64,000 nt of DNA from Pinus tabuliformis (lineage: Eukaryota > Streptophyta > Pinopsida > Pinales > Pinaceae), in the NCBI GenBank assembly GCA_031772625.1, contig CM062816.1, positions 1,669,337,058-1,669,401,057 of the forward strand, in the 5' to 3' direction. This document shows positions 1-10,715 of this stretch, piece by piece; the stretch's first letter is position 1, and every line of letters begins with the position of its first letter. The notes beneath the pieces were generated by a model that saw only the letters and a list, made by a program, of their open reading frames with translations, had not been told where the DNA came from and ran no database searches. Both the position numbers and the translations under genes were made by a program.

Positions 1-491
1 ATGCAGATTCTAATATCTCCGTTTTTCTTTCTAACGGGTACCATATTGGAGACCCATTTGGAATGTCTGACGGGGAAAATTATTCTGGCTTTTAACAACT
101 TATTTAGCTCGGTTTTTATCTGATTTTCTAAATTGGGGTGGATCTTTCTCAGTTTCTGTTGGACAGGTTTTTCGTTGTCAATCATAGGAATAGTGTGCTG
201 AATGATAGAAGTGTCGTATGTTTTCAGCTCATCGTAATTCCAGGCAAAAACATTTTTATACTGTCTTAAAAGACGAATATACGCTAGTTTTTCTTCAGGG
301 GCTAAGCCGATGCCTAGATTAATGTTTTGTGGTTTATCATCGGTTCCTAGGTTTACTAATTCGTAGTTCAGAGTTGAACTGCAGAGCTTTGAATTGGCAG
401 ACCTTTTAAACCGATTTTTCAAATCGTATAAGTCTTTTAACTTAACCACCGATTTAGGTATAGCATTATCTGTGCCATTTTGTTGTATTTG
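1..491 (-). CDS. Gypsy-1 pol, start of reverse transcriptase (partial, runs off left edge)
   Basis: Read on the minus strand, this continues in the same frame as the gag-protease ORF after one TGA codon and stays open to the edge of the window. The translation shows the entry into a Ty3/gypsy reverse transcriptase: AWNYDEL, then KIHPNLENQIKTEL, then WVSNMVPVRKKNGDIRIC, which is the standard N-terminal RT block preceding the FPLP and YxDD motifs. The catalytic part, RNase H, integrase and 3' LTR would lie to the left of the window. The single TGA at the junction could be a point mutation or a readthrough signal separating Gag-Pro from Pol. The reading as RT is firm; expression is not knowable here. 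Confidence 0.85.
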
Positions 492-3266
492 TCAATCGTG
501 ATGGTCTTTGTCAATTATTTGATTGGAGTAGGATCCTTCGGAAGTGAGGAAATTTACAATATCAGGATCGTCGTTGAATACTCTCCAATTTGTAATGTTG
601 TCAGGGATGGATGGTCTAAAGATTAATTCTATTGAGAATCTATCTGGACTAAACTCTTCGGAGGGAATAAGCCTAGAGGCTACGTTAGCCAAAAGGTCTG
701 CGCTTGCGTTTTGGAGTCTCGGGATTGAAGAAACATTGAACGCTATGAAATGCTCAGTCAGATCTTGCACTAAAGATTGATAGTGTTTTAAATGACTTGA
801 TAGGCAATGAATAGTGTTACGTACCTGTTTGACAACAATCTCAGAGTCTCCGAAGACTTGAAGATACTTGATGTTCAACCCGATTGCTTTGTATAGGCCT
901 TGCACCAAGGCTTCATATTCTGCTGTATTGTTTGTGCAATCGAATTCGAGTCTGCACGTAAGCATGGTCTTATTTCCTTCTGGACTAATCAGAACGCATC
1001 CTGCTCCTGCTCCTTCGTTAGATTTAGAGCCATCAAAATATAATTTCCAAAACAAAGATGTATTTATAGGTTTATCTACAAAATTAGCACACTTTGAATT
1101 ATCAGTTTGGGAAAAATTTTCGACTTGGGACAAAACTGAATTTTCTAAGTAAGGTGATGTATGAGCATTGAAATTGCCGAGAAAAGAATCTACCGAGTAA
1201 TTGCCTATGATACTGCTGTTATACGCTACTGCTTCATTCTCTCCCTCCAATTCCGTTACTATGTACTTCTGGTGTAATTCTCGTTCAACCTTTATTTGAT
1301 TCGGTTTACCATTGTAGGGTAACCACATGTGTGACCAGTCGGTTGAAAAGTATCCATGGAGTTTCTCGGACCAATCCCTGCTAAGAATCAAGCCATAGAA
1401 TTCTGGGATATCAGCCACTAGAATGTCAATAATCTGACATACCTTTGGGTTGGATGACAATCTTATGGTTATTTGATTAAGTTCACCAATCACTTCGACT
1501 TGAGATCGATCAAGCTGAACTATGCGCACTGCGGATTTTTGTGGTTGAACATTTAAGTTGGCACATATTGATCTGGGTAAAATATTCGTTGAAGCACCAG
1601 AATCTACCAAACAATTGTGCACATTTTTATTGAAAATTTCATAAGTGAGAAGGAAAGGGGGAGTGTGAGACCTTGATCTTCCTCCAATCAAGGCGATGTC
1701 ATTAGGATCAATCTTATTAATCATGTTGGTTGGAGGTTTTCCCATGTTGTGGGAAGCTACAGCTGTAGGCAAAGATGTAATAGGCACGGCATGTAATTCT
1801 TTCATCATTATCTTCTGTTGATGTTTCAATTTGCTCAATTCGTAAAGGGTAATATTAGCCCTAGTCTTTTTCATGTCGTCAATAATATTGTATTCCATCT
1901 CATTCGACACTATTAGTGTTTTTGATGGAGTTGTTTGATCTGATTGGACCGGGCTAGGTTGAGTCGCTTTAGTGGTCATTTTTTTTGCTGCGACTTTATC
2001 TTTTGCTGCAGAGCTTGTGCTCTTCTGCTTAGGGGTAGTTTGGGGAGGATCAAGTTGATTTTTGCTTCGTGTGCTAACCGGAAATGCTTCTTGATCTTCT
2101 TCTTGTGGGAGGATGAAATCCCACATTCCTTGTAATTCCACAACTTCTTCGTCATCAGTCTGCCCTTCAGTGGTATTCTCTTCTTCTTCCTCTTCTTCGG
2201 ATTCGACATTTGAAATAGCGTTGGGTGGTTTCACATCCATTGAAGGACCTCTTTTAAAAGCTCTGTAGGGCTTTTTCGAAGAAGTTTCTGCTACTTGTTT
2301 TTTTATGTCAATCATCTCATTGGACATGGTCTTTAAAACTTTTTGCAATCCTTCCAAATCGAAAGGGTCTTTCGTTTGTTTCTTCTTGGAGTCTTCCTTG
2401 AAGGTGACTTTTTTAGACTTGCGTTCCTCTATCGCAGATCTCTTTTCCAGGGCTATTACGCGTTTCTCTACTGTTATCGCCTCTGTCAAGTTTTCAACTA
2501 AGGTTGTTTTATTTGCCCTATCCACGAAGATTGCTAAGTTTGATGGTAAGGCCGTAATATACCATTCACATCGTACTTCTTCTCTAGGTTGGGAAGCAGT
2601 GGGAATTTTGTTGAGGATCTTATTGAACCGTAAATTGAAATCTTTGATGGGTTCTCTAGCCTCGGCTTTAAGATTGGATAGGTCATTGATTAACGTTTCC
2701 GTTGATCTGTCATCACCAAACTTGGTAAGGAATTGACTTTGGAAAATGTCCCAACTTGTGATAGACCCGGAGGGTAATGAAAAGTACCATGACCTAGCTG
2801 TTCCTTGCATTGTATAGGGAAAAAGCCGAACAACAACATCTTCGTTAGTAACTCCGTTGAGATTGACAGAAAGCATGAAATTGTTTATGTGTTCTTCAAC
2901 TAGCATGCCTGCTTCTGGATTGAATTTGGGTAGCCATTTCTCAGGATGGGCCGGTATTTGACTCAAGGGTGGAGGCATTAAAACTGCCCCAGGATTATTC
3001 CATGGAGACTGGGCCATCGTTGAGTTGCTAGTGAATGAAAGTGCAGAAGATGATCCCTGTGGCTGGGAAGATGAAGACACTATGATCGTAGATGATTGAA
3101 GAGGGTTTGTGGGAGTTCCAGTAAGCGGATGGATGATGGTTTGGAATGAAGATGTGGGTGGCTGACTTCGCGGTGAGGGAGTTGAAATGGAGGATGTAGA
3201 TGAAAGAGTCTCACTGTCAGACTCTTGTGGTGTTTTCCTCGCTCTTTTCCTGGTGGGGAGAGGCAA
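492..3266 (-). CDS. Gypsy-1 gag-protease-extra RNase H polyprotein (Tat-type)
   Basis: This is an intact 924-residue frame. A Ser/Thr/Pro-rich N-terminus is followed by a retrotransposon gag domain (about residues 120-240, with ARSWYFSLPSGSITSW). Next come a Lys/Glu-rich region and an acidic run, an aspartic protease (CLVDSGAS near residue 552, then LILSRDWSEKLHGYFS), and an RNase H fold (YFDGSKSNEGAGAG near residue 744, NNTAEYEAL, FGDSEIVVKQV, NASADLLANVAS) with the D-E-D-D set present. I see no CCHC knuckle. Established knowledge: plant Tat elements acquired an additional archaeal-type RNase H. Unusually, it lies here before the reverse transcriptase. The gene is followed in frame, after one TGA, by RT. 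The intact frame suggests a fairly young copy. Confidence 0.88.
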   Translation of the reverse strand: MPLPTRKRARKTPQESDSETLSSTSSISTPSPRSQPPTSSFQTIIHPLTGTPTNPLQSSTIIVSSSSQPQGSSSALSFTSNSTMAQSPWNNPGAVLMPPPLSQIPAHPEKWLPKFNPEAGMLVEEHINNFMLSVNLNGVTNEDVVVRLFPYTMQGTARSWYFSLPSGSITSWDIFQSQFLTKFGDDRSTETLINDLSNLKAEAREPIKDFNLRFNKILNKIPTASQPREEVRCEWYITALPSNLAIFVDRANKTTLVENLTEAITVEKRVIALEKRSAIEERKSKKVTFKEDSKKKQTKDPFDLEGLQKVLKTMSNEMIDIKKQVAETSSKKPYRAFKRGPSMDVKPPNAISNVESEEEEEEENTTEGQTDDEEVVELQGMWDFILPQEEDQEAFPVSTRSKNQLDPPQTTPKQKSTSSAAKDKVAAKKMTTKATQPSPVQSDQTTPSKTLIVSNEMEYNIIDDMKKTRANITLYELSKLKHQQKIMMKELHAVPITSLPTAVASHNMGKPPTNMINKIDPNDIALIGGRSRSHTPPFLLTYEIFNKNVHNCLVDSGASTNILPRSICANLNVQPQKSAVRIVQLDRSQVEVIGELNQITIRLSSNPKVCQIIDILVADIPEFYGLILSRDWSEKLHGYFSTDWSHMWLPYNGKPNQIKVERELHQKYIVTELEGENEAVAYNSSIIGNYSVDSFLGNFNAHTSPYLENSVLSQVENFSQTDNSKCANFVDKPINTSLFWKLYFDGSKSNEGAGAGCVLISPEGNKTMLTCRLEFDCTNNTAEYEALVQGLYKAIGLNIKYLQVFGDSEIVVKQVRNTIHCLSSHLKHYQSLVQDLTEHFIAFNVSSIPRLQNASADLLANVASRLIPSEEFSPDRFSIELIFRPSIPDNITNWRVFNDDPDIVNFLTSEGSYSNQIIDKDHHD

Positions 3267-3326
3267 TTCAGTTGGCTGGATGCCAAATTTTTCACTCTTT
3301 AATCTGGTCAGGGGATGAGCAGGATT

Positions 3327-3578
3327 TTACTGCGAAGTCACGCTGCTTTGAGATTTATCAGACCTCTGAGTAGAAATGGAAAATCCCTGGAGTTTGTGAA
3401 TCAGAGTTTGAACTTCAGGGGGTTCAATGGTAGATTGGTCTGAAATATTAGGGTGTGTAGCAGTGGTTAATACTCGAGCGACTTCTGACTCTGGATTTAA
3501 ACGTACTGGGGAAGTCGGGGGAGTTGATGAGGGCGATTTACTCTCAGAATGGTATTTAGATTTTGATTTAGGTGCCAT
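3327..3578 (-). CDS. Small Ser/Pro-rich ORF upstream of Gypsy-1 gag
   Basis: An 83-residue ORF lies between the primer-binding site and the gag start, beginning just inside the primer site. It is rich in Ser, Lys and Pro and matches no domain I recognise. It ends about 60 bases before the gag ATG, in the 5' leader, where it could be an upstream ORF or the detached N-terminus of Gag. I infer a retroelement origin from position only. Confidence 0.4.
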   Translation of the reverse strand: MAPKSKSKYHSESKSPSSTPPTSPVRLNPESEVARVLTTATHPNISDQSTIEPPEVQTLIHKLQGFSISTQRSDKSQSSVTSQ

Positions 3579-3590
3579 TCATAGTTCGGG

Positions 3591-3607
3591 CCCTCCTTCT
3601 AGCGCCA
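3591..3607 (-). other. Gypsy-1 primer-binding site
   Basis: On the minus strand the sequence TGGCGCTAGAAGGAGGG sits four bases after an LTR-like end (...CTTCAACA then TATC). TGGCGC-type primer sites next to a CA-ended LTR are typical of plant Tat elements. Its position just upstream of the gag leader fixes the orientation of the element. Confidence 0.65.
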
Positions 3608-3611
3608 GATA

Positions 3612-5248
3612 TGTTGAAGCCCTGAAAATCGGGTCGACAACAAGGGGGATACCCACCCGGTCCGGACCTTGGTTGGCAGCTCCTTATCCGTTTGGTGTAG
3701 CGGGTCCGACTGGGGATAATGGGACCAGTTTCCCAATCTAAGGGTGTGTGTGTGTGCAGAGTTGGATGTTGCTAATCTAAGAATACTTAAAGCTAATCTA
3801 ATTCAAACTTTTAAACTAAATCTATGCTATTGTAATCTAATGAAAAACAGCACATCTAATCTATGCTAACCCGGGGTGTATTTCTTCTATTATGCGATCT
3901 AAAGAGATTTCAAACAATAACTGGTAATAAAGATCATTCAGCTATCATAAGAATAGAAATCAATTAAGATGAACTACTTTGCATAAAAAGTTAGGCAAAA
4001 CAGTTGTGAACAACATATCGTATAATAAGTTACTCATATATCAGACATAAATAAATGGCTCCAATGTACAAAAGTGCCAAATGGTAACTCACACATTCAT
4101 GCAATAACATATAAACAACTAAAACTGTATATCACTTTAAGAATATAAGCAGAAATGGCCAAGAGATAAAAGTACCATTTATGACTGATCCTACTCATAA
4201 GCTTCAAGCAACAATGATTTATCTCTCCTTCCTCTAACATCTACTAAGAGTATAGAAGTGCAACATCAGTAGCAGATATCAAATGCAAACATTAATAAAC
4301 CTCGATCCATCCATTCATCAAAACCTCCTCTGAGGGTGCAAAAGTGCATGTTCTGAGGACAAGTTTTTAACAAATTTCTGGACCCTTCTCCGAATGCATG
4401 AGAAGGGTTTAAATACTGCTAACTAATTAACTTAATTACATAAAATTAGGATGCGGTTTAAATGACCGCCCTTCTTCTAAAACAAAACTATTTCTAAAAA
4501 CTGAATCTAATTCCTAACTATTTCTGCAGTTGCTCCTTAAATGTTGCGAGCATTCAACATTCGCCTGGGAAGAGTCGGCTGGTTGCCTTCTGCTTTTGTT
4601 TGAGTTATGCAAACAGAAATGGCAAGCGCTGGCACCACTTTTTTAGTACACTAGAAGATATTTTTGAGAATTATCTTCTGGTTGGGCGAATTTACTGCGT
4701 ATATACTTGGCAACAACCCAAATTTCCCTCAAACTGCTTCTGCTTTTGCTATTTCGGTTTCCGGACTTGCGAATGACTAAGCAAGTTAGGGACTTTGCTT
4801 TCTGAACAATTTTCTTAGCGATGCGCGATTAGCACTAGGCGCTAATCGCGCATCGAAAACTGCCTCTGTTCTTTGATTTGGGCTTTTCTGGTGCGTTTTC
4901 CTTCTCTAGCGCCTTTTTCCTTTACCGGGTAGAAGTTTCAGGATTTTTTGTAAACATGCTGCTTTTGTGAGCTTTCTGACCCTGAATGTTGAATCACCTA
5001 TCGACCTCAGCATCTGTTGAGTGATACTCTGGAATCTGTGGTTCTGTTGCATGCGGCATCTGTTCATGAAGGCATCTCTTCTCTATTCTCCGAGCATTGA
5101 CGCTTTCTCCTTTTCCTTAGATGTTTCCTGCTCATTGCTTCATAATGTTTCCTGTTTTTCATTCCTGCAGTTACGCAAAGGAAAAGAGTAATGATAATGA
5201 ATACTGATACGAAAGCTCTAACCTCTACGAATGTATAAAATCATGACA
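3612..5248 (-). repeat. Gypsy-1 5' LTR (outer boundary uncertain)
   Basis: This is non-coding DNA immediately upstream (minus strand) of the primer site. The inner end is a clear ...CA. The outer end is placed tentatively where the minus strand begins TGTCATGATTTTATAC. The partner 3' LTR is outside the window, so the length (~1.6 kb) cannot be verified. Inside is a small hairpin near 4825-4850 with two inverted copies of gcgcgattagc. No ORF is convincing. Confidence 0.45.
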
Positions 5249-6788
5249 CCCAGTGTGAACTAACTCTTTGAAAAACACAAAACCGTCCTTCATTAACACT
5301 TTGGCATATGTTCATTAATTTCTTTTAAGGCGCGCGCCTAATTTATGGTTTACGGACAACTTTTCTTGAATGTTGAGCCGAGGAAATTTGCAATGGGCGA
5401 TAGCAGCATCGCGTCATCGCATTACCTAGATGTGTCATCGCAAGCCTTTTCAGATCGGATTATCGCAGATCGTAGATAGCATTTATCGCAGATCGCAGAT
5501 ATCGCCAGATCGCAGCATCGCGGATCGCATGAGTCATTAAATCATTGTGTGATGCTTATGCGATATTGCGATATGCGACGTCGCACATCGGCCGTCGGAG
5601 ATTTCTTAAGATTTTCATCTAAGAGCGCTTCTTAATGTGTGCGATGCGATGAATTTCGTGTCGCTTCTTCGTAGTTTTTTATTATGCTCATAAGGGGATG
5701 CTTATCTTCTCCACGCGATGCGACATAATTTCAAGGAGTAGAATACAAAAAGTTTTATAAAATGTTTTTTGAATTTTTTATTAAGGGTCCCCATTTGCTT
5801 AGTGTTATTGCTAATACTAAACAAAGAGGGGGGTTGTTGGTGGCCACAACACCCATGTAAGCCAATTGGTGTTGGGTAGGAAAAATTCTCCATAGAGATT
5901 TTAGAAATACCAGAAAATCCAATCCAAAGCAAACAAATTAAATCAAATGATTGCAAAGAATGTAAATGAAGAAAGAAAATGCAAACTTAAAAGAAAAGGT
6001 AAATGAAAAAGCCACGATTGAAAGAAAACTCTAACAAGACATCTTATGAAATTATGTCTCAACAAAAATCGAATGTGAGGAAAGCATGTGTATTTTAATT
6101 AAGTTGAGATTGTGACGAATCTCACATGGTTGTAACTATTTAGGCTTGATTTGAAAAAGAGATTTTAAAACTAGGGAGTGTTATGAATAAAAGATAAAGT
6201 TGCAACAAATGTACCTTGTTGCAAATATGTTGTTTCCAAATTAAACTTCGAAAAACAAAGAAATTGATACTAAATGAAAGCAAGGCAAAGTAAGGAGACT
6301 CCTTGATGTAACTTGTTTGCCATTGATTATTCTCAGAATTTCTTCTTTGAGCCATAAGGGATGGAAAGTAAACTAAAGGATTTTTAAGCAATCTTGCTAG
6401 CAACATCAAACCTTCAGTGTAACTAGTGAGGACCTATAAAAACAAAGCTAAAATTAAAAATTACTAAAACAAACTGAAGCTAAATTAAAATGAAAAATAA
6501 TAGAGGATGAAAATAAGCATATGAGATTTAGCTCGAAGAATTTTGTTAAAATTGACCTTAGAGATTTCGATTTCCTCCAAATTCATTTTTTAAGAAGAAA
6601 CTTCCTTTTATGATTAAGATCAAATAGCAAAAAGAAGTTTCCACTCTATTAAAGTTCATATGCCTACGATCATCGAATTTACTGAATCTAAAATAGAGCG
6701 AGCATTGAGCTAGAAAGGAATAATTCATGTTCTTAGAATCATAAATAAATAAAAATCATCAGAAATAAGAATGAAAAAATGAAATTAT
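5249..6788. other. Non-coding stretch, partly GCGAT/ATCGC-rich
   Basis: No gene is recognised. Bases 5390-5690 are packed with variants of ATCGCA, GATCGCAG and GCGATGCG on both strands, a local simple-sequence enrichment unlike the AT-rich DNA on either side. From 5700 to 6788 the sequence is AT-rich with scattered short ORFs that resemble nothing known. It probably holds remnants of older elements into which Gypsy-1 and Copia-1 inserted. Confidence 0.4.
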
Positions 6789-6895
6789 GCCAAACTGGGT
6801 GAACCACGTATATCTGTGTCTCTCTTATTTTATGTGTTTATATTTATGCAATATATTTTGTGTTCCATTGTTCTGTAATATATAATTTTCTAACA
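6789..6895 (+). repeat. Copia-1 5' LTR, terminal remnant
   Basis: These ~107 bp match the last part of the LTR at 17,813-17,919: the shared run covers the gtgaaccac region, the TATTTCTGCAATATATTTT-like block, and the terminal aatatataattttctaaca. The rest of the LTR is missing. Confidence 0.8.
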
Positions 6896-6897
6896 AC

Positions 6898-6909
6898 TGG
6901 TATCAGAGC
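6898..6909 (+). other. Copia-1 primer-binding site (initiator tRNA-Met)
   Basis: TGGTATCAGAGC lies two bases after the LTR end. It is the canonical complement of the 3' end of plant initiator tRNA-Met used by copia elements. Confidence 0.9.
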
Positions 6910-6961
6910 CGAAGGTCTATTTGGCTGATAAATTCACAGGAGAGAAGGGTTCTTGGTTTGA

Positions 6962-7757
6962 GTGGGAGCAATGGTGGAAGATGGTAGGTTTAGGGTCGAA
7001 AAATTTAACGGCCAAAACTACCAGCTGTGGAAGTTGCAGATGGAAGATTATTTGTACCAGAAAGATTTATATCAACCATTGAGCAGAAAGACAAAGATGC
7101 TGACGAGTATGACAGACACAGAATGGGATATTCTTGACACATAGGCACTTGAAACAATACGGCTGTGCCTAGCGGCGTCGATAGCCTTTAATATTTCAAA
7201 GGAAGCGACAACAGAGGGTTTAATGTCGGCATTGGCCAAACTATATGAAAAACCCTCGGCCTTAAATAAGGTATTTCTTATGAAGCGTTTATTTAATATG
7301 AAGATGTCAGAATGTGGATCTATTGCTGATCATTTAAATGAATTTAATACCGTTACCTGTCAGTTAATTTCTGTAGGGGGTAACTTTTGATGATGAAGTT
7401 AGGGCTCTGTTATTTCTGTGCTCATTGCCAGAAAGTTGGAATGTTTAGTTATGGCCATTAGTAACTCTGTCTCTGGATCTAGTACTTTAAAGTTTGATGA
7501 TGTTGTCCGTGCAATCCTTAGCGAGGAAATGCGACAAAAAAGCTCCAGTGAGACATCAGGTAATGCTTTGACTGCAAAGACTAGGGAAGAAAAATGGAAA
7601 GAGGTAAGAGCTCAGGATATCGGAGTAATCAAGGAAAGGCATATCCAAGTCCAGATCGGGGATAGTGTGTTGGAAATGTGGGAAGAAAGGACACCTGAAG
7701 AAAGACTGCAAGTCTCAGAAGGGAAAAGAAGGAGACACGCAACAAGAAAACAATCAT
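6962..7757 (+). pseudogene. Copia-1 gag
   Basis: The N-terminus reads FNGQNYQLWKLQMEDYL, the usual start of plant copia Gag, followed after a TAG by a UBN2-like capsid region (KLYEKPSALNKVFLMKRLFN, then a LPESW box near 7425). There are several stops and frameshifts between 7142 and 7660. A CCHC knuckle follows in the next segment. No longer translatable as one protein. Confidence 0.82.
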
Positions 7758-8890
7758 GAAGCGAATGTGACAGGTGATGTGTTGCAAGATGCTTTGATTC
7801 TTTCAATAGAAAATGTTATTGATGCCTGGGTGGTAGATTCAGGGGCCTCATTCCATGCCACATTTGATAGGAAACATTTACATGATTATGTTCAAGGAGA
7901 TTTTGGACAGGTTAGATTGGGTGATGATAAACCCTGTAAAATCATTAGAATGGGTACAATTTTCATAAAACAGCAGAATGGAAATCAATGGCTATTGAAG
8001 GAGGTAAGGCATGTTCCAGATTTGAAGAAAAATCTAATTTCAACAGGGCAGTTGGGAGGTGAATGTTGTGTGACTACCTTTACAGATAAAACATGGAAGG
8101 TCACTAAAGGATCCTGGTAATAGCAAAAGGAGAAAAGGTTGGTACATTGTATTTATGCAATGGTATTTCTAATTCTGTTAATGCTTTAAACTCTACAGGA
8201 GAAGATACAACATTGTGGCATTATAGGCCTTGGCACATGAGTGAGAAGGGGATGCATATTCTTCACTCAAGAAATTTGTTGCTAGGTTTGAAGCATGTTG
8301 ATTTAAAATTATGTGAAAATTGTGTTTATGGAAAACAGAAGAGAGTTAAATTCCTCAGAGTTGGGAAAGAAAAGAGGATCGAAAAATTAGAGCTTGTTCA
8401 TACAGATGTATGGAGACCTATTCAGGTATCTGATCAGAACTTAAATAGGAATGCTACAACTTACAGATATAATCATAAACACAAAGATGCAGCTGAAAAA
8501 CACTTCATTTCATTAATAGAAAAACATCTCTCGGTGGCTCTCGTTATTATGTTACTTTTATTGATGATGAAACCAGAAAAACCTGGATTTATTATATTCG
8601 AAATAAATTTGATGTATTTGATACTTTCAAGAAATGGAAAGCTTTGGTTGAAAATGAGACAGGAAAAAGGTTGAAGTGTCTCAGATGAGACAATGGAGGT
8701 GAATATCACAACAAAGAGTTTGATAGGTGCTGTTCAAAGAATGGAATTCACAGAGAGAATATAGTTCCAGGAACACCACAAGAAAATGGTGTGTCAGAAA
8801 GGATGAACGGGACAATCATGGAGTGTGCAAGGTGCATGAGATTGCATGCAGGATTGCCTTTAGAATTTTGGGCAGATGCTGTAGATACTG
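7665..8890 (+). pseudogene. Copia-1 CCHC knuckle, protease and integrase (5' part)
   Basis: CWKCGKKGHLKKDC is a complete CX2CX4HX4C knuckle. It is followed by the aspartic protease motif WVVDSGASFHAT and then an integrase HHCC region (LWHYRPWHMSEKGM ... LCENCVYGK). The first catalytic Asp lies in LVHTDVW, the second in a DNGGEY block preceded by a stop, and the Glu in GTPQENGVSERMNGT. The frame breaks near 8120, 8450 and 8673. Integrase is cut at 8890 by the LTR fragment that follows, and homology resumes at ~10,716. Confidence 0.85.
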
Positions 8891-10715
8891 TGTTGGAAAT
8901 AATACTGAGGGGGGGAGGAGGTGAATCAGTATTAGCAAGTCAATAATATTTCAATTCCATAAACAGATTCATATACGCTACTTCAGTTAATGGAACTTGC
9001 GTGTATACGCAACTGTATTTAAGGCAACTAGCGTATATCCTGCAAACTTATGATTCAGTTAATTCATCATATGTTGATCTTTAATCAGTGCATCAGAACC
9101 ATATAAACAATAACCAGGTGCAGCAAAAACAGAACAGAAAATCACAGACATGAACACAAGATATAAGGTGGAAACCCAATGTGGGTGAAAACCACCTGCT
9201 GCAATCGTCTCTATCTTCTTTTTAATAAGAAACTTCTTTTTACAATTTTTGTACTGGTGCAGTCTTATACTAGTACGTAGGCTTCTACCTACAGAAGGCT
9301 ACAAGCTTCTCTCGTTCTCTAGCTTCTCCTGGAAGGGAGCTACAACCCCCTAGCTCTTGTACTAATTGATATGTTTACTAGTACGTAGGTGCCGACCTAC
9401 AAAAGGCTGCAACCTTCTACTTTCTTCCAGGGACCACGTTTCATAAATTTTCAGACTGGATCCATCAATAACATCATTCAAACATCAAATACATCTGCAT
9501 CAACCAATCTCCTTTGCACCAACCACAACTGAATCAATCAATCACTTTTCAGAATGTTGTAACCAGAATACAGTAACCAGAACCCAGAACACTGCAACAA
9601 CAACCAGAAGTAGCTAAAGCATATTTTATGAGGTATACGCTACTTCAATGTGTCGAACCTGCATGCATACACACTTTTCTCAAGGAAAACCTGCGTACAG
9701 ATCTGCAAATCAAATTTAAGATGTATACGTTATTTTGATATGCAGAACTAGCGTGTATACGCGCCTTTTCTAAAGTGAACCTGCGTACAGATCTATAAAT
9801 GATGATTTAATATTTACAATAATTCCAGACTTCAGTTATACCCAGATCATCATATTTACAGTCTACAACATGCACCAGTTATTCAGATAAAAGATCAAAA
9901 CCACACAAAGATACTTCACTTCAAGCCTTAAGATCTTGACCCATCATTAGATCTTATCCTTCATCAAGCGCTAAGGTTCATCCTTGATTCAGATCTAGCT
10001 ATGCACCATAACCCAATAACTTGTATTCTAGATCTTGCTCTTCATTAGATATTCAATACTTGAGTGCCTTTGCCTAATGATCTTCTCCTCCTTTTATAAT
10101 CTTAGGCCTTACTCAATACCATGGACCAAAACCACTTAGGACCAATACCTTGGACCAAATACCTGGGGTCAACACTTCAGACCAGATACCTTGGACCAAT
10201 ACCATGGATCAAAATACCATGGACCAAATACCACGGACCAAAACTTAGTTTTCCAACATGTACGCGCCTTTCCTTCTGTGAAAGTGTGTGTGTACGCTAT
10301 ACACTCCTTTTGGTCTGCTAACCCGTGTGTACACGCGGCTTGGTCAATGGGGAACCTGCGTATACCTCTCTTTCTTCAATCTGTGAGTCTGAACTGTGAT
10401 CTGTCATCTGAGTGAGTTGCCATCAAGGACAACACCTGTGTCATAGAGCCAAATCTGTGTCATAATGCCAAAAATCTCCCCCTTTGGACTTGATGGCAAC
10501 CCCAAGTCACTCTCCCCCTTTGTCATCAAGGGCAAAGGGTTATGCTCCCCCTGAGTTCATGCGGATTTCTCTGATATGCTGAAGTGTGTTGATTGAGCTC
10601 CATGCTCCCCCTGAATATAAGCAAGGTCTGCAAAAAGATGTTCTAAAAGAAGAACATGACTCTATACATACATCATAAATGACCTTCCTATCACCAATGA
10701 CTCATACATACATCC
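8891..10715 (-). mobile_element. Inserted LTR fragment of another copia (Sirevirus-like) element, minus strand
   Basis: This non-coding block splits the Copia-1 integrase. On the minus strand it carries polypurine runs just before the LTR start (AAAGGGGGAGAG near 10,510 and AAAGGGGGAGAT near 10,480), then TTGGCATTATGACACAG, and finally ...ATTTCCAACA at 8891. This is the order 3' UTR, polypurine tract, LTR. The LTR contains duplicated ctagtacgtagg...acctac blocks (9280-9420), recurrent gtatacgc words, and a degenerate tandem of taccttggaccaa-like units at 10,116-10,240. I see no target duplication; the right side is probably truncated. The first ~115 bp of the LTR recur at 19,565 and 56,325. 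Confidence 0.6.

Noticed and set aside
10121..10321. ORF with DQ/LGPIPW repeats
   Set aside because: Arises from a short DNA tandem (taccttggaccaa-like) in an LTR. No protein family.
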